Positions 22,277 to 33,225 of a stretch of DNA of 64,000 nt are shown here, in pieces; within the stretch, counting starts at the first letter, position 1, and each line of letters starts with the position of its first letter. The notes beneath the pieces were generated by a model that was not told where the DNA came from, did not search any database, and saw nothing but the letters and a program-made list of their open reading frames with translations. The position numbers and the translations under genes were made by a program. The stretch spans positions 11,840,001 to 11,904,000 of the forward strand of contig OX485806.1 in NCBI GenBank assembly GCA_950295325.1. The letters are read 5' to 3'. The stretch is from Polytrichum commune (Eukaryota; Streptophyta; Polytrichopsida; Polytrichales; Polytrichaceae).

Positions 22277-23239
22277 TCTCCTTCGTATCATTCCAAAAAT
22301 CCAACATTTTGATCGTTGCCCCAAGTCCCCTCCTAATCTTTCACTCTTAGACCTCAATACTTCATATTCTATAAAGTGAAGGTTGCCTAGTTGACGTGTT
22401 TCTTGGATGAAAAACATCATTTTGGGGGGGGGGGATATGGTGTTAGGAGCATTATAGTGTTGAAAGCTTACGATTGTATCATTATGTTTATGATGAACTT
22501 ATTTTCAATGTAAGAATGGTACATATTCTATGGAACAAAAGCTAGGATGATGGGTGCCAAATGGATGTGGTATGCGGGTGTTTTGTGAGAATTTTGGAAT
22601 GCCATATGGGGAGTTGTTGTGCATCATAGAGATGGTAGGTTGCGGTGATTTGTTACAAGCTTCTCAATGGTGGCTTCACCCAAGATTTTCGTGTGTTACG
22701 AATTTTCTAGAGGGTAATTTAGTGTTTATGGACAAGAGAGGTGTGAGATGATGCCATGAATGAGTAGTTTGTTTGGATGATTATGGTGGATGGATGTCGG
22801 ATGTTGATGTCGACGAGGCAGACATAGTTGAGGTTGTATGTGAAGATGTAAGAATGGGTTTTGTTGTCCTATGTGAAGTGGGGTGTTGCAAACATGGCCA
22901 TTAATTCGACTCGAAGTATATTATGATTGTCAATAGGCACCTTGGATGTTTCGAGTGGGGTGGTAAGCTCTAGCCAATTGTGCCTTCTTCTCTTGAGTGG
23001 GTGGTTGGGGGCACTACAAGAGAAACAAGGGTTTTTAGTACAGTATTTTAGCACGCATGTGCTAATTGGACCAATACTTCATGAAAAAAAGGAAATCGAC
23101 ATATTTCTAGTATAAGTGTTGGAAAATAGTCATTGTGGACACATTGACGCCCCGATATTGTTCATAGGACAACTCACATCGTCCTATAAACAATCATATG
23201 ATTTTCCCAATAGATTGTGTGAATTATGGTCGGTAATTT
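22277..23239. other. gene-free stretch with possible CACTA end
   Basis: A run of ten G is at 22424-22433. CACTACAAGAGAAACAAGGG near 23012 resembles the left terminus of plant CACTA transposons. It is followed by TTAGCACGCATGTGCTAA, a short palindrome. No matching right end was found, so this may be a fragment. Confidence 0.3.
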
Positions 23240-24070
23240 TTAGGGCATATGTGGAAAATCATGTACACAGTAAATAGTAGACAATTTCCAGTATATAATA
23301 AATAAAATTGCATTAATAGTAAAACAATACGCTATAAATAGTAAATAAGAATACCACACCATTAATAGAACTAATATAAAATAATAAATAATAAATTTCA
23401 GACCATAAATAGTAAATAATATGCTATATACAATAGATAAGAATAACATACTGAAAGTAATAAATAATATACTATATAAAGTAGATAATAATAAAATACT
23501 ATAAATAATAAACAAAAGACCATTAATAGTACTAATATACTATGAAAATTAAATTATCAGACTATAAATAGTAAACAATATACAATATACAATAGATAAT
23601 AATAACATATTGAAAATAATAAATAATAAAGATAATAATAAAGAATAAACATCAGACAATTAATAATAATAATATACTATAAATAATATGATATATGATA
23701 TATAATAGATAATAATAAAATACTGAAAATAATAAATAATAAACAACATACCATTAATAGTAATAATATACTATAAATATTAAATATTAAATATCATACC
23801 ATAAATAGTAAATAGTATACTATATACAATAGATAATAATAAATACTATAAACTATAAACAGTGAATATTAGGCAGTACATAGTAAATATGATAATATAA
23901 ACAGTAAATACAAGGCAGTAAATAACAAATACGAGACACTTAATAATAAATAATAGGCAGTATACAATAAATATTGGATAATAAATTATAAGCAGTAAAT
24001 AATAGACAGTTTATAATATATGCCGTATATAGTTTATATTATATTGTATATAGTAAATAAAAAATAAAGA
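23240..24070. repeat. AT-only degenerate repeat tract
   Basis: About 800 bases are composed almost entirely of variants of ATAAATAGTAAATAATA, with occasional ACAGTAAATA and GGCAGT interruptions. No fixed period is visible, though 17-22-base phrases recur. Reading frames through it are low-complexity. Confidence 0.9.
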
Positions 24071-24121
24071 GTAACTTGGGGCCTCTATATACAAATTTTT
24101 TAAATATTTTTAGTATATCAT

Positions 24122-24290
24122 GTGGGAGTGGTGGCTTAGTGGCTAAGGCCTCTATGTGGGAGCCAAGAGGTTCAAAGATCAAATCCCTTGGCCCCCGCCC
24201 TTGGCTTAGCCTATTAGCTAAGTGTCTAGGCACTTATAACTATAGGTGCTTATAGATGGCAAGGCTCGGGAGGTGAGGATTGGACTTACT
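24122..24290 (+). mobile_element. tRNA-derived SINE-like element
   Basis: GTGGCTTAGTGGCTAAGGCC fits a polymerase III box A, and GATCAAATCC about 40 bases on fits a degenerate box B. Spacing and order match the tRNA-related head of plant SINEs, followed by an unrelated body. The strict box B GGTTCGANNCC is altered (GGTTCAAAGATCAAATCC), and no A or T tail was located with confidence. Confidence 0.5.
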
Positions 24291-24644
24291 AATGGTGGAT
24301 ATCTCTTTTAAATGGCACTCATTTGTTATAAAATAGGACCACTCATTATTCAACATATCAACCAATGATAGCCCTACACATGCATGCACGCTTTAACGTT
24401 AAGTAATAATTTAGTGTGGAGCCCGTAAAACTTTTAGTATATTTAGACATCATAAGCAATGGTTCTAAACATATTGGCTATGTCCAAATAGACAATCCAT
24501 GGGGTGTAGGGCATGGTCCCCTAAGACATGTCGTAGACAACACGCTTTCTAGTAATATATGCTATTAGGTCACGTCTTTGTTTACTTCAATAAATGTCTT
24601 GTTACATGTCTAGATTGTACACAATCTCTAGTAGTGGGGGGAGG

Positions 24645-24730
24645 GCAAACCAACTCATACACTGGTTCCTTGTTGGATGATTGCAACCCTGCCTCCAAGG
24701 AACCAACGTTCGGGTTGTTTTGCCCCAACC
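24645..24730. mobile_element. GGGCAAACCAAC small inverted-repeat element, copy 1
   Basis: AGGGCAAACCAACTCATACA at the left and TTCGGGTTGTTTTGCCCC at the right form inverted termini around a core with TTGTTGGATG and CCAAGGAA. The whole matches 46540-46631. The element is under 100 bases and non-coding. Confidence 0.75.
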
Positions 24731-26810
24731 GTGGGTGGGTGTTGAAAGGGGAGGGAAGATGAAAGATCCATCCATGTAGTATATATGTGGAACGTAGGGT
24801 GTTGTTATGAAGAAGTGTGACTCTCTTGTTTAATATGTGAGGGGGCATGAGTGTTCAATGGAAATAATAAGGGTTTGACTATTCAATTAAAGCTATAAGA
24901 GGGCATGAATGTTCAATCAAAAACATGTACGGATGTAAAATTTGAAATGTGTGATATGGGAAGGTTTTAGAATAGCTTATACTATGAAGATGAATGACAC
25001 TCCTATTTGATTTAAAAGGGGGCACAACATGATTGTTTGGTTTAGAATGTCAAGGGTTATGATTGATTAGTTGAAAGCACAAGAGGGAACAACTAATCAA
25101 ATGAAAAATATGAAGGGGTGCAATTGTAAGATTTTAAGCAATGAGTACACTTGTACACTGGAATGATGTATACATTATGGAAATCTCATCATGAAATTTG
25201 TTTCTTGTGGGGTTTCCATTCTTAACCCCTAAAAGTTGAGAAGGAGTTTTTTTTAATTTAATTTTATTAGGCAATGACCTCGTGGGTCCATCCCAACATA
25301 CACATTTATTTTCCAATCTTTTGAACTAAGGCACATGAACAACTTAACTTTTTAACAAACATATCATTCATACAGTCATCCCCATCCTTAGAAGTACATT
25401 TTGTATATATTAAGTTGTTGAATTGGGATGAACATTTTCAAACAATTTTGGGGAGATTTGGGCTTTGGCCTTTAAAATTTCACCACCAATCTTGTCAAAT
25501 ACTACTCAAATACATGTGTGTAATGAAGACAAGTAACCACACAAGGCCCACATACCTTACAAACTACTACTATACTTTCAAATATGAGTGGATGGCTACA
25601 CAATTCATGGTAAAAATTGTGGGCGTACTTAGAGTGTGACTTACCCTTTGATGCAATATAGTATGGCCCACCATATACACCATCATGCATTAAAGTAGTC
25701 ATCATGCATTTAAAGTAGTGTGGAAGGTCCTTATCCTTGGGATAATTGTTTTTGCATCAATCTCTAAACACACCCCATCCTACCCAAGCAACTTTGATGG
25801 AAGTTACATGTCTATGATTTTGTGAAATACCATAATTTATGGGAAATGCACATTTTAAATTTCAATTGACGAGCGTTTTCGAAAATAAATCGAATATTCG
25901 AATCTTGGACTTGAAACCGCTAAGGCAAGTTACATATGAAACAGATTCCACTTTGTTGGAAACCTTTCAAATACAATCTATTGTGAACCTTTGATGTCAT
26001 ATATTGTGAGTCGGTGTGTCTTCTTACTTATTTAATGCAATAATACACTATCTCCAGTAAATCTCAATCCAATGTTACAGTTACTATCATATTGAAAGTA
26101 AGTATTGTAGATATTTAAGAAACTTTAGAGGAAGTATTGTTACTCACACTACATTTAGTGAATGCAAGTTGTGGTCCTTTAGGGGGTTAAATTTTGACTG
26201 GTGTTTGGAGTATGTGCCCAACACACTACACATTGAAGGACTCGGGAGCAACTTTCACTACTAGTTACACTAAACAATCCTATTATTGTGGCCCACGCTA
26301 ATTCTCAACCCACCCTGAAATTATAGTAGAAAAATAGTGTGGGTCACATTAATTTTCTAGAAAATGAACGCGGGTGATTATTTATTTGTACTAACCTTTG
26401 TCCTGTAACTAACATTCAATCTGTTGGTCAAAAGTCTTCAATGAAGACTTAGGAGAAGGCCCACCTTGACTAAAAAAAAGTAGTGTGACCCATGCTAATT
26501 TTCCACGCACACTAGTAGGACTAGTTAGTATTGCTAGGATGCATGCAGTTTGTGCTTACAATGCAAAAGAAAATATCATGCACCTAGGTAGACATACGTT
26601 CAACTAAAGACACCTCACCCACCTACCATGCGGTCATATAAGTTAAGGTTCAAGTCCACTTTGTGCAGCTATAGAGTAGGATGCGGCTGCTTGACACCGC
26701 CCCTCCCTCCTCATTGGCATAATTTAACCGAAACCCGAGCATGCGTACCTTGCTTTCTTGCTTGCTTCTTTCCACACTTCCCAACCTCATCTAAGCTAAG
26801 CTATGCACTA
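24731..26810. other. gene-free stretch
   Basis: No recognisable coding region or RNA gene. TACTCACACTACATTTAGTG near 26141 is a fragment of the TTTAGTGT element family. The rest is AT-rich single-copy-looking DNA. Confidence 0.35.
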
Positions 26811-26814
26811 CTAG

Positions 26815-27700
26815 TCTACTACTACTACTTAAAAGCTTCCTAGCTAATTTAGGTCCTAAGTGGTAGCCGTTCGTAACTCAGACCTCGAGAAGATTGGTTT
26901 CTCTCAATCGAGGAGGAGCAATTAAGATTTGGCGCAACTTCACTCATCTAATTAAGGTAAGTTATCTTCTACTACTACTACTTAAAAGCTTCCTAGCTAA
27001 TTTAGGTCCTAAGTGGTAGCCGCTCGTAACTCGGACCTCGAGAAGCTTGGTTTTTTTCAAATGAGAAGGAGTGATTAAGATTTGGCGCCACTTCACTCAT
27101 CTAAGCTAAGCTATCTTCGACTACTACTACTTAAAAGCTTCCTAGCTAATTTAGGTCGTAAGTGGTAACCGTTCATAACTCGGACCTCGAGAAGCTTGGT
27201 TTTTTTCAAATGAGAAGGAGCGATTAAGATTTGGCGCCACTTCACTCATCTAAGCTAAGCTATCTTCGACTACTACTACTACTTAAAAGCTTCCTAGCTA
27301 ATTTAGGTCCTAAGTGGTAGCCGTTCATAACTCGGACCTCAAGAAGCTTAGTTTTTCTCAATCGAGGAGGAGCAATTAAGGTTTGGTGCCACTTCACTCA
27401 TCTTAGCTAAGCAATCTAGCTTCTACTACTACTTAAAAGCTTCCTAGCTAATTTAGGTCCTAAGTGGTAGCCGTTCATAACTCGGGCCTCAAGAAGCTTA
27501 GTTTTTCTCAATCGAGGAGGAGCAATTAAGGTTTGGTGCCACTTCACTCATCTAAGCTAAGCAATCTAGCTTCTACTACTACTTAAAAGCTTCATAGCTA
27601 ATTTAGGTCCTAAGTGGTAGCCGTTCGTAACTCGGGCCTCGAGAAGATTGGTTTGTCTCAAACGAGAAGGAGCGATTACGATTTGGCGCCACTTCACTCT
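26815..27700 (+). repeat. 150-bp satellite, six tandem units
   Basis: TTAAAAGCTTCCTAGCTAAT begins units at about 26829, 26982, 27131, 27283, 27433 and 27583, steps of 149-153 bases. Each unit continues with TTAGGTCCTAAGTGGTAGCC, CTCGRRCCTCGAGAAG, a TTTTTCAAATGAGAAGGAGC stretch and TTGGCGCCACTTCACTCATC. A CTACTACTAC run of varying length separates units. Similarity among units is high (roughly 90% by eye). Confidence 0.95.
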
Positions 27701-27719
27701 TTCGTATCTACGACCCAAA

Positions 27720-28904
27720 CTTCTTGTGTCAATTCTTTGGGTCCAAAACTTTGCTCTCTCAACCAACGGATGGTTGCTCGCATTAAAGGTTTTTCAATAT
27801 TTGACCTTAGTGTAAATCCACCTTTGGTTTTGTGACATACCAATAAGTCTGCTACGTTGGTTGAGGTTTTACTATCTTAGGTTTTTAGAAGTGTGTAATC
27901 ATGTACCTTGCTTCTGCATTGTCAATTTGATACGGTAGTGGAAAGGTCGCTACACCAAACATGCACACTAGTGTGACCTTTTAAATAGTGTAGCATGTTG
28001 TGTTGACTTGTAGTTTCCAAGTTATTGAGATAAAGTCAATTGACATCCTCACACGTGGATTTCTTTGGTTGTGTTTGCTATTGTGGTAGTTGGGACAATT
28101 TTGCAATAAATTTTTTATGTCATAATTATGGTCCAATATTATAGTTATTATTAGAGTAAAATTACATGCTACAAGTTTAAACTCAAGGAGTTTACACAAG
28201 GTATACGATACCACACTTCCAAGAACCTAAGTTTGTAAAACTTCTTAATTGTAAGACGTAAGACAAACTTTGAATAGCAAACGTGAAGTATGTTCGTTAC
28301 ATTCCCCTGTCTTGAATCCAAACTCAAATAGAGGATAGAAAAATGGTGGTAAATAACAATTGGGTGTGAGTGTGATTGACATAACATTATTTAGCCATGT
28401 AGGTCAATAAAATGACCCTGGACTATGTCAATTATATTCCATGATCCCGAACAAAATGGGAATATTCATTTACTATTCATAAATTTGTGATAAACTTAGA
28501 AATTTGGCGCGAATTATACTCCTGGCACTATGTGCAAGAATCCCTATTCACCTTAGTACTATTTGCAGGATACATTGGTCATCCCAATATATTCCCTATC
28601 GTGTTCCCTATAAATATTGTTCATAGCACCACTATCATTGAAAATATTGACATTCTTCATAATCTTCTTCCTAGTTATATTGGCATCAATTTCTTCTTAG
28701 TTTCTAAGTTTCTTTCCATGAAGGTAAAATAGTGGAGGGCTATGTTAGATACTAAACAAAGATTGGAACACAACCATGCCGTTGAATAATGTTATGGAGT
28801 TTTGGTTCCACATTTGTGCAAAGTCCAAACAATACAAGCCCATGAGGATGTGCGCTTCTCGAGGCATGGGCAAGGCATGTTGAACTCGCCATGCATCTTA
28901 CATA
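27720..28904. other. gene-free stretch
   Basis: Short reading frames only, none with a recognisable motif. CACACTAGTGTGACC near 27964 is a small palindrome next to AAATAGTGTAG, resembling a fragment of a TTTAGTGT element. Confidence 0.35.
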
Positions 28905-29085
28905 TAAGAACACCTCTCATCCTTCCAATACAAATTTGACATGCTTTAAATCTATTGTCGATTCATCTCAAAATACTTGGTCTAAAATAATTTTGGTTCA
29001 TTCAAACTAATTGTTGTGTCATATTAAAAAATAATTTAAAAGACAACTTAAATGTTGGATGAAAGAGAGATATACTTCGTAGGTG
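28905..29085. mobile_element. TCATCCAACATAAA inverted-repeat element, diverged copy
   Basis: CACCTCTCATCCTTCCAATA near 28911 and TAAATGTTGGATGAAAGAGA near 29048 face each other as imperfect inverted repeats. The pattern is shared with 51.80-52.01 and 53.03-53.24 kb. GATTCATCTCAAAATACTTGG in the middle also recurs there. Confidence 0.55.
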
Positions 29086-29129
29086 ATAATTGTTTTTGTC
29101 TCTATCTGCAACTCAACATGCTTGGCCAA

Positions 29130-29382
29130 GGCTAGATGTCCACTTCTTTGAGTTGGGCCCCACCACTATAACCAAGGTTGAGGGAATCCAATAGGAACAT
29201 GACCCCAATAGTTGTGGTTTCTCCATCTCAAGTGGGTCTTTCTAGATTATTGCAGCCCTATGATACTAACTCGTGATCAATTTGTCCAAAAAAAAGATAT
29301 CTACATCCTATAATAAAATTTCATACATTTTTAGCTTGGATATTAGTGGTAGGGGCCAACTCAAAGAGGTGGATGTCTAGCC
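29130..29382. mobile_element. foldback element with CTTTGAGTTGGGCC arms
   Basis: The left arm GGCTAGATGTCCACTTCTTT...GGGCCCCACCACTATAACC (29130-29173) is inverted at 29338-29382 with a few mismatches. The same arm sequence appears around 53.25, 53.85, 57.72 and 57.97 kb, so it belongs to a dispersed foldback family. No coding sequence. Confidence 0.7.
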
Positions 29383-30617
29383 CTAACCAACATCCTTTGG
29401 CCACACATTAGGAAGCGCGATTGCATTTACATCCTTATGAGCCTCTAATGTGAGGGCCTGCAAAGTCTAACCTGAACCTTAACAAAGAACCCATAATTGC
29501 AAAGGCAATAATACATGCTCAGTCATTGGTACATTTAACGCTTTCTCAAGGAACATACACACAAATTACACATCATCTAGCAATGCAAAACACACTTCTT
29601 GGTTGTTCAAACCATAGTGTGAAAGTCTTCTTAGGTATGCAGGATGGGATGACCGTGATGTCGAGCCCATACCTGACTCATGTCATCTTTCCTCATCCAA
29701 ATTTTGGGATGGAGTGGCCTTGCTCTCATAGCACAATAGACATAAGTGTTATTAACCCCTTAGAGCATCCCCACCAACTTGGGTTTTGCCAAAAGGCATT
29801 GCATGGAATATCTAGCCTTTGGCAACCTTGACAAAGTGGCCATGCTATGTATATATTTCCCACCATGCCTAGCATAGGGGTGCTTGAAATCTAGTCACAA
29901 GGTCATGGACCCAATTTAAAAGCCAACCCCTACCCTCTATGTGGGAGGTATTTGGCCACTTATGCCTTGTCCAACAACCAAAGTTTACAAGCTAACATAA
30001 GCTCATATGGATAGCATTGTGGATTTATATTACGATTTCTCACCCGATGTTGAGTTGTAGAAATTAGCCACATGACAATTTCAAATGATTTGTTGATCCA
30101 TTCTTGGTCATCACCAAAGGCAATGCACAAAGATCGGGCCATGGTTACTAAAAGACGAAGCCTCAAAGGCCACGAATTCCCACACATACTTGTGATTTTT
30201 GTAGAATTGATTTGTTGAGCACGTGTAATGCACGTGATAATTCTTGTATCTAATTTTATTTATGCTTAGTTTGATGTGCTTGAATTATCGAAATGATTTA
30301 TCATAGGCATGAAGTGTACGACAACGACATTATTCTAGGGTTATGTGTGATGAAAAATCAACAAAAATCCGTTTGGAGATGTTTCCCCATTTGTGGTATA
30401 CGTTTTAGGTTGTTATAAGTACAAATCCTCCAACCCTCATCAATATCATTTATAAATTGTTGGGTGGATGCATGATTTGGGCTGATTGTAATTAGGGTAT
30501 CATCTTATTTTTGATTTAGGTATTAAGGCAAACTTGTAATCATCATGTTGTCTTGTTCTTAATTTTCTGGTCATTAAAGAGGGTTTAGGTCTTAGAGGTG
30601 AGATGTCTATACATTGG
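29383..30617. other. gene-free stretch
   Basis: No convincing gene. TTAGAGCATCCCCACCAACT near 29759 looks like one end of another PIF/Harbinger miniature element, but I could not find its partner. Confidence 0.35.
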
Positions 30618-30620
30618 TTA

Positions 30621-30802
30621 GAGCATCCTCAGCCCGTTCCCGGTACTCGCTCTCGGCAGCCCCGTTTGCAGGGAGCCCGGCGAATGGGAGGGCGGAAGAG
30701 GCGGGAGGGGGGTCCAGCCCTGCGCCCGGCAAGTGCCACACAGGCAGACAGGTGGGAGCGGTAGCGGGAACCGGGAACGGGTACCGGGTACTGAGGATGC
30801 TC
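30621..30802. mobile_element. PIF/Harbinger miniature element with TTA target duplication
   Basis: TTA|GAGCATCCTCAG at the left (TTA 30618-30620) and CTGAGGATGCTC|TTA at the right (TTA 30803-30805) are perfect 12-base inverted ends with the 3-base target duplication typical of PIF/Harbinger. The 182-bp interior is GC-rich (CCCGTTCCCGGTAC near one end, its complement GTACCGGG near the other). Confidence 0.85.
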
Positions 30803-30857
30803 TTACTAGTAGTCAATGCCGAAGAACGTGGCTGCTGCCTTCTTCTCAGGCACAATA

Positions 30858-32122
30858 CTACCAGAGTTCTTCGACCTCCAGACAGGGGTGCCGTAGAAAC
30901 CCGGGGACTCCATTCAATTGTACTTGGGTGCAATTCCCCGAACCCCCCGAGCTCCCAGCACACAACCCACATTCCCATAATCCAACTGCAAAAATCCCAA
31001 CAGAGAAAATGAAACCCTAATCCCAACAATCAGGAACACAATCAGGAACAACAATCTGGTACCTGTGAAGATGGGCAAATCTCGAGGAGTCTCCCCCGCA
31101 CCTGCAGCGCCCGAATCTGCGTTGGTCGGAGAGGGTGCCCACGGTGGTGCAGGCGTATCCACGGGCAGCACAGGGGCTGCAACGGTGCGAATCCTCGAAG
31201 TGGTCGCCTCCAGGTTGCCAACATTCAGGAGCTTGGCGTGTTCAAGCTCCTCTAGCTCCGCGGCACGCCGCTCCACCCGCATGCGTCGCTCCAGGCGGTG
31301 AATCTCCTCCTGCCGACAGAGGGTGAAATACCTTCTAGCCTCATCGGTCATGCCCTCTTCCAATGGCATGGTGAAGAGAGACATGGCACACTGATCCTGC
31401 AGGGCATTTGCCTTGCGGAAGCTCGCTTCCGCCATTGTTTTTGTAGCTCGAGCTTGACCCAGCAAAATCTTCTCCCGCTTCTTCTACTGCAGGAGCTCCG
31501 CCTTTGCTGCCTTCGAGCCCTGCGGCCTGGTGGGTCGGGGGGGAAACCTTGTGGGAGAGGCGACAACGACCTCTTCATCCTCAGCACTACCTTCATTTGC
31601 CATGCCAACCTCCGGGGCAATTGTCGGAGGTGATTTCCGCTTGCCCATGCCTACACCTCTCGGGCTAATCTCTGTGGCAGCTGATCGCCGTTGCACGTCC
31701 ACAGGCGAATCCCACCACCTCGGCACATCCTTCAAAACCTGCCAACAATGCAAGTAAGCAAAGGCTTGCTGCTTGGGATGCCTATCTCGATAAAACTGGA
31801 GCGTTTTCTCAACAACATCGTCAAGGGAGGTGCCGGACTCTCTGCAATCAAACACTTGCTTGTACGCCCCACAGAATTTGCCCACGTCGTGCTTAATATG
31901 ACCCCATTTTGTCTCTAGCGACCTAGCTGGTCGCACAGGATTTGAGCGTGGTTTGCTCTGATTGAAATGAGCGGTGATGCGATCCCAGAACGCAGAATTG
32001 CGTTGACCATTGCCACAAATTGGGTCTTGCGAAACAGCAAGAAAACTCCTACACAAGCTTCGCTCCTCCTCAGCACTGGAATTTTTCCCCTTGCGTGGCT
32101 TTCCCGCCGGAACGTGTGTCAT
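30858..32122 (-). pseudogene. Harbinger-type Myb/SANT-like protein with one internal amber stop
   Basis: From ATG at 32122 the frame reads 212 residues to TAG at 31486-31484, then continues in the same frame. Before the stop are SAEEERSLCRSFLAVSQDP, AFWDRITAHF, SLETKWGHIKHDVGKF and AYLHCWQVLKDVPRWW, the trihelix/Myb-SANT signature of plant PIF/Harbinger ORF1-type proteins. After it come KKREKILLGQARATKTMAEA and a coiled-coil-like stretch (RQEEIHRLERRMRVERRAAE), the usual C-terminal half of the family. A donor CAG|GTACC at 31063 and acceptor TTGCAG|TTGG at 30985 would give a last exon ending GFLRHPCLEVEELW and a stop at 30858. The single change, CAG or similar to TAG between Q and K, is the only lesion seen. 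Such proteins bind DNA beside the transposase; no transposase accompanies it. Confidence 0.75.
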
Positions 32123-32545
32123 GGTGGCCTCTGCCAGTACAGTAGTGGGAGGATAAACTCTCACGTCAAACTCGAAAAAAGTGCCGAGAGCGGGAGTACT
32201 TTTGACAGGACCCGCTCCATAACAGGACGGGTAGCGAGGCCGTTGGCCCGAACCCCGGGCTCACTAATCCCGGCAGCAACCGTTGCCGGGAGAACGGGTC
32301 GTCCGACTGAGGATGCTCTTAGAGCATCACCAATGGGCGCCCGCCAAATGTGCCCGTCAAAGGCCATTTGAAGGGCTCCCGGGGCAGTGCGAGCAAGTGG
32401 CATGGGGAGGTGCTGAGCAGTAGCCTCAATGCGGCACCCACCATGTAGTCCCGATACCCATTCATGCGGCCATGTTGGTATCATGGGCCGGCCACGGTGG
32501 CCTGAGCGGGGTACCCATGGAGGCATGGGCCGGCTCCCATAGAGT

Positions 32546-33133
32546 AGTCACACTAATGCAAACCTTGGATAACTCACTGACTAATTCAACTATTAGTTAA
32601 CTAGTCGCCTTTCATAACTATAGTTGTTCATGATTTGACCTGCCAAAAAATGTAGTTAACTATAGTTTTTTTAAATTCAATCTGCCAAAAACTTTAGTTA
32701 ACTATAGTTATAAATAATTAACTAAATATCTAGTTAGCTAAAGTTGAGCACAACATGTTCATGAAATTCTATTGTAATGTTGTAGTGTCACTAGTGTGTT
32801 ATTTGTGTTGGTGGTGTACATGGAGATTGTTCCAGAGCCCAACATTGTGACGTATAACATTGAGCCCAATCTATTGTAATGATCGTATAAAGGCATTTCT
32901 TAATGATCCTCAATGGCATGAGCATATTAAAGACCCTCAATTGAAGCAAATCAAGAGGCAAAGTTCTTCAAATATATAATAATACTTGGAAATCTTCTAG
33001 TTAACTATAGTTGGTCTTCAAATCGGTTTGAATTTTTTCTAGTTAACTATAGTTGTTCCCTAAAACAAACTGAAAAAAATATAGTTGACTATAGTTATTT
33101 TGGTAATTCTGCAAGGTCTACACTATTGTGACT
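32546..33133. mobile_element. ACTATAGTTAAC miniature inverted-repeat element, copy 2
   Basis: The termini AGTCACACTAATGCAAACCT and, inverted, AGTCACAATAGTGTAGACCT are imperfect inverted repeats. TAGTTAACTATAGTT recurs about six times in two clusters. The whole is a reverse-oriented relative of 10092-10771, but the outer 10 bases differ from that copy. Confidence 0.8.
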
Positions 33134-33225
33134 AATGTGACTAATGCCTTGCGAGGGCGTTAATCACATTAGTCGCAGGGCACTAATGTGACTAATGTGA
33201 CTAATGTGACTAATGTGACTAAGAG
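33121..33225 (+). repeat. 9-bp repeat GACTAATGT with hairpin
   Basis: GTGACTAAT is repeated twice at 33128-33146 and four to five times at 33181-33222. Between them GACTAATGTGACTAATGCC and GGCGTTAATCACATTAGTC form a 19-bp stem with two mismatches and a seven-base loop. Confidence 0.85.

Larger units (their letters stand above)
30621..32318 (-). mobile_element. PIF/Harbinger element carrying only a Myb/SANT gene
   Basis: The right end CTGAGGATGCTC (32307-32318) followed by TTA (32319-32321) matches the left end GAGCATCCTCAG at 30621 preceded by TTA. The interior is GC-rich and holds the Myb/SANT-like gene on the minus strand; no transposase is present. The 182-bp miniature element shares or occupies the left end, so either the left terminus was duplicated or the small element inserted precisely there. 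Confidence 0.6.

Noticed and set aside
23240-23515. Hydrophobic minus-strand protein in the AT-only tract
   Set aside because: Isoleucine, leucine and tyrosine content follows from A/T-only codons. There is no start context or motif.
24122-24200. Functional tRNA gene
   Set aside because: No acceptor stem pairs, and box B is altered. A SINE head fits better.
28487-28732. 81-residue frame resembling a polyprotein fragment
   Set aside because: No conserved block could be matched. Similarity was only impressionistic.
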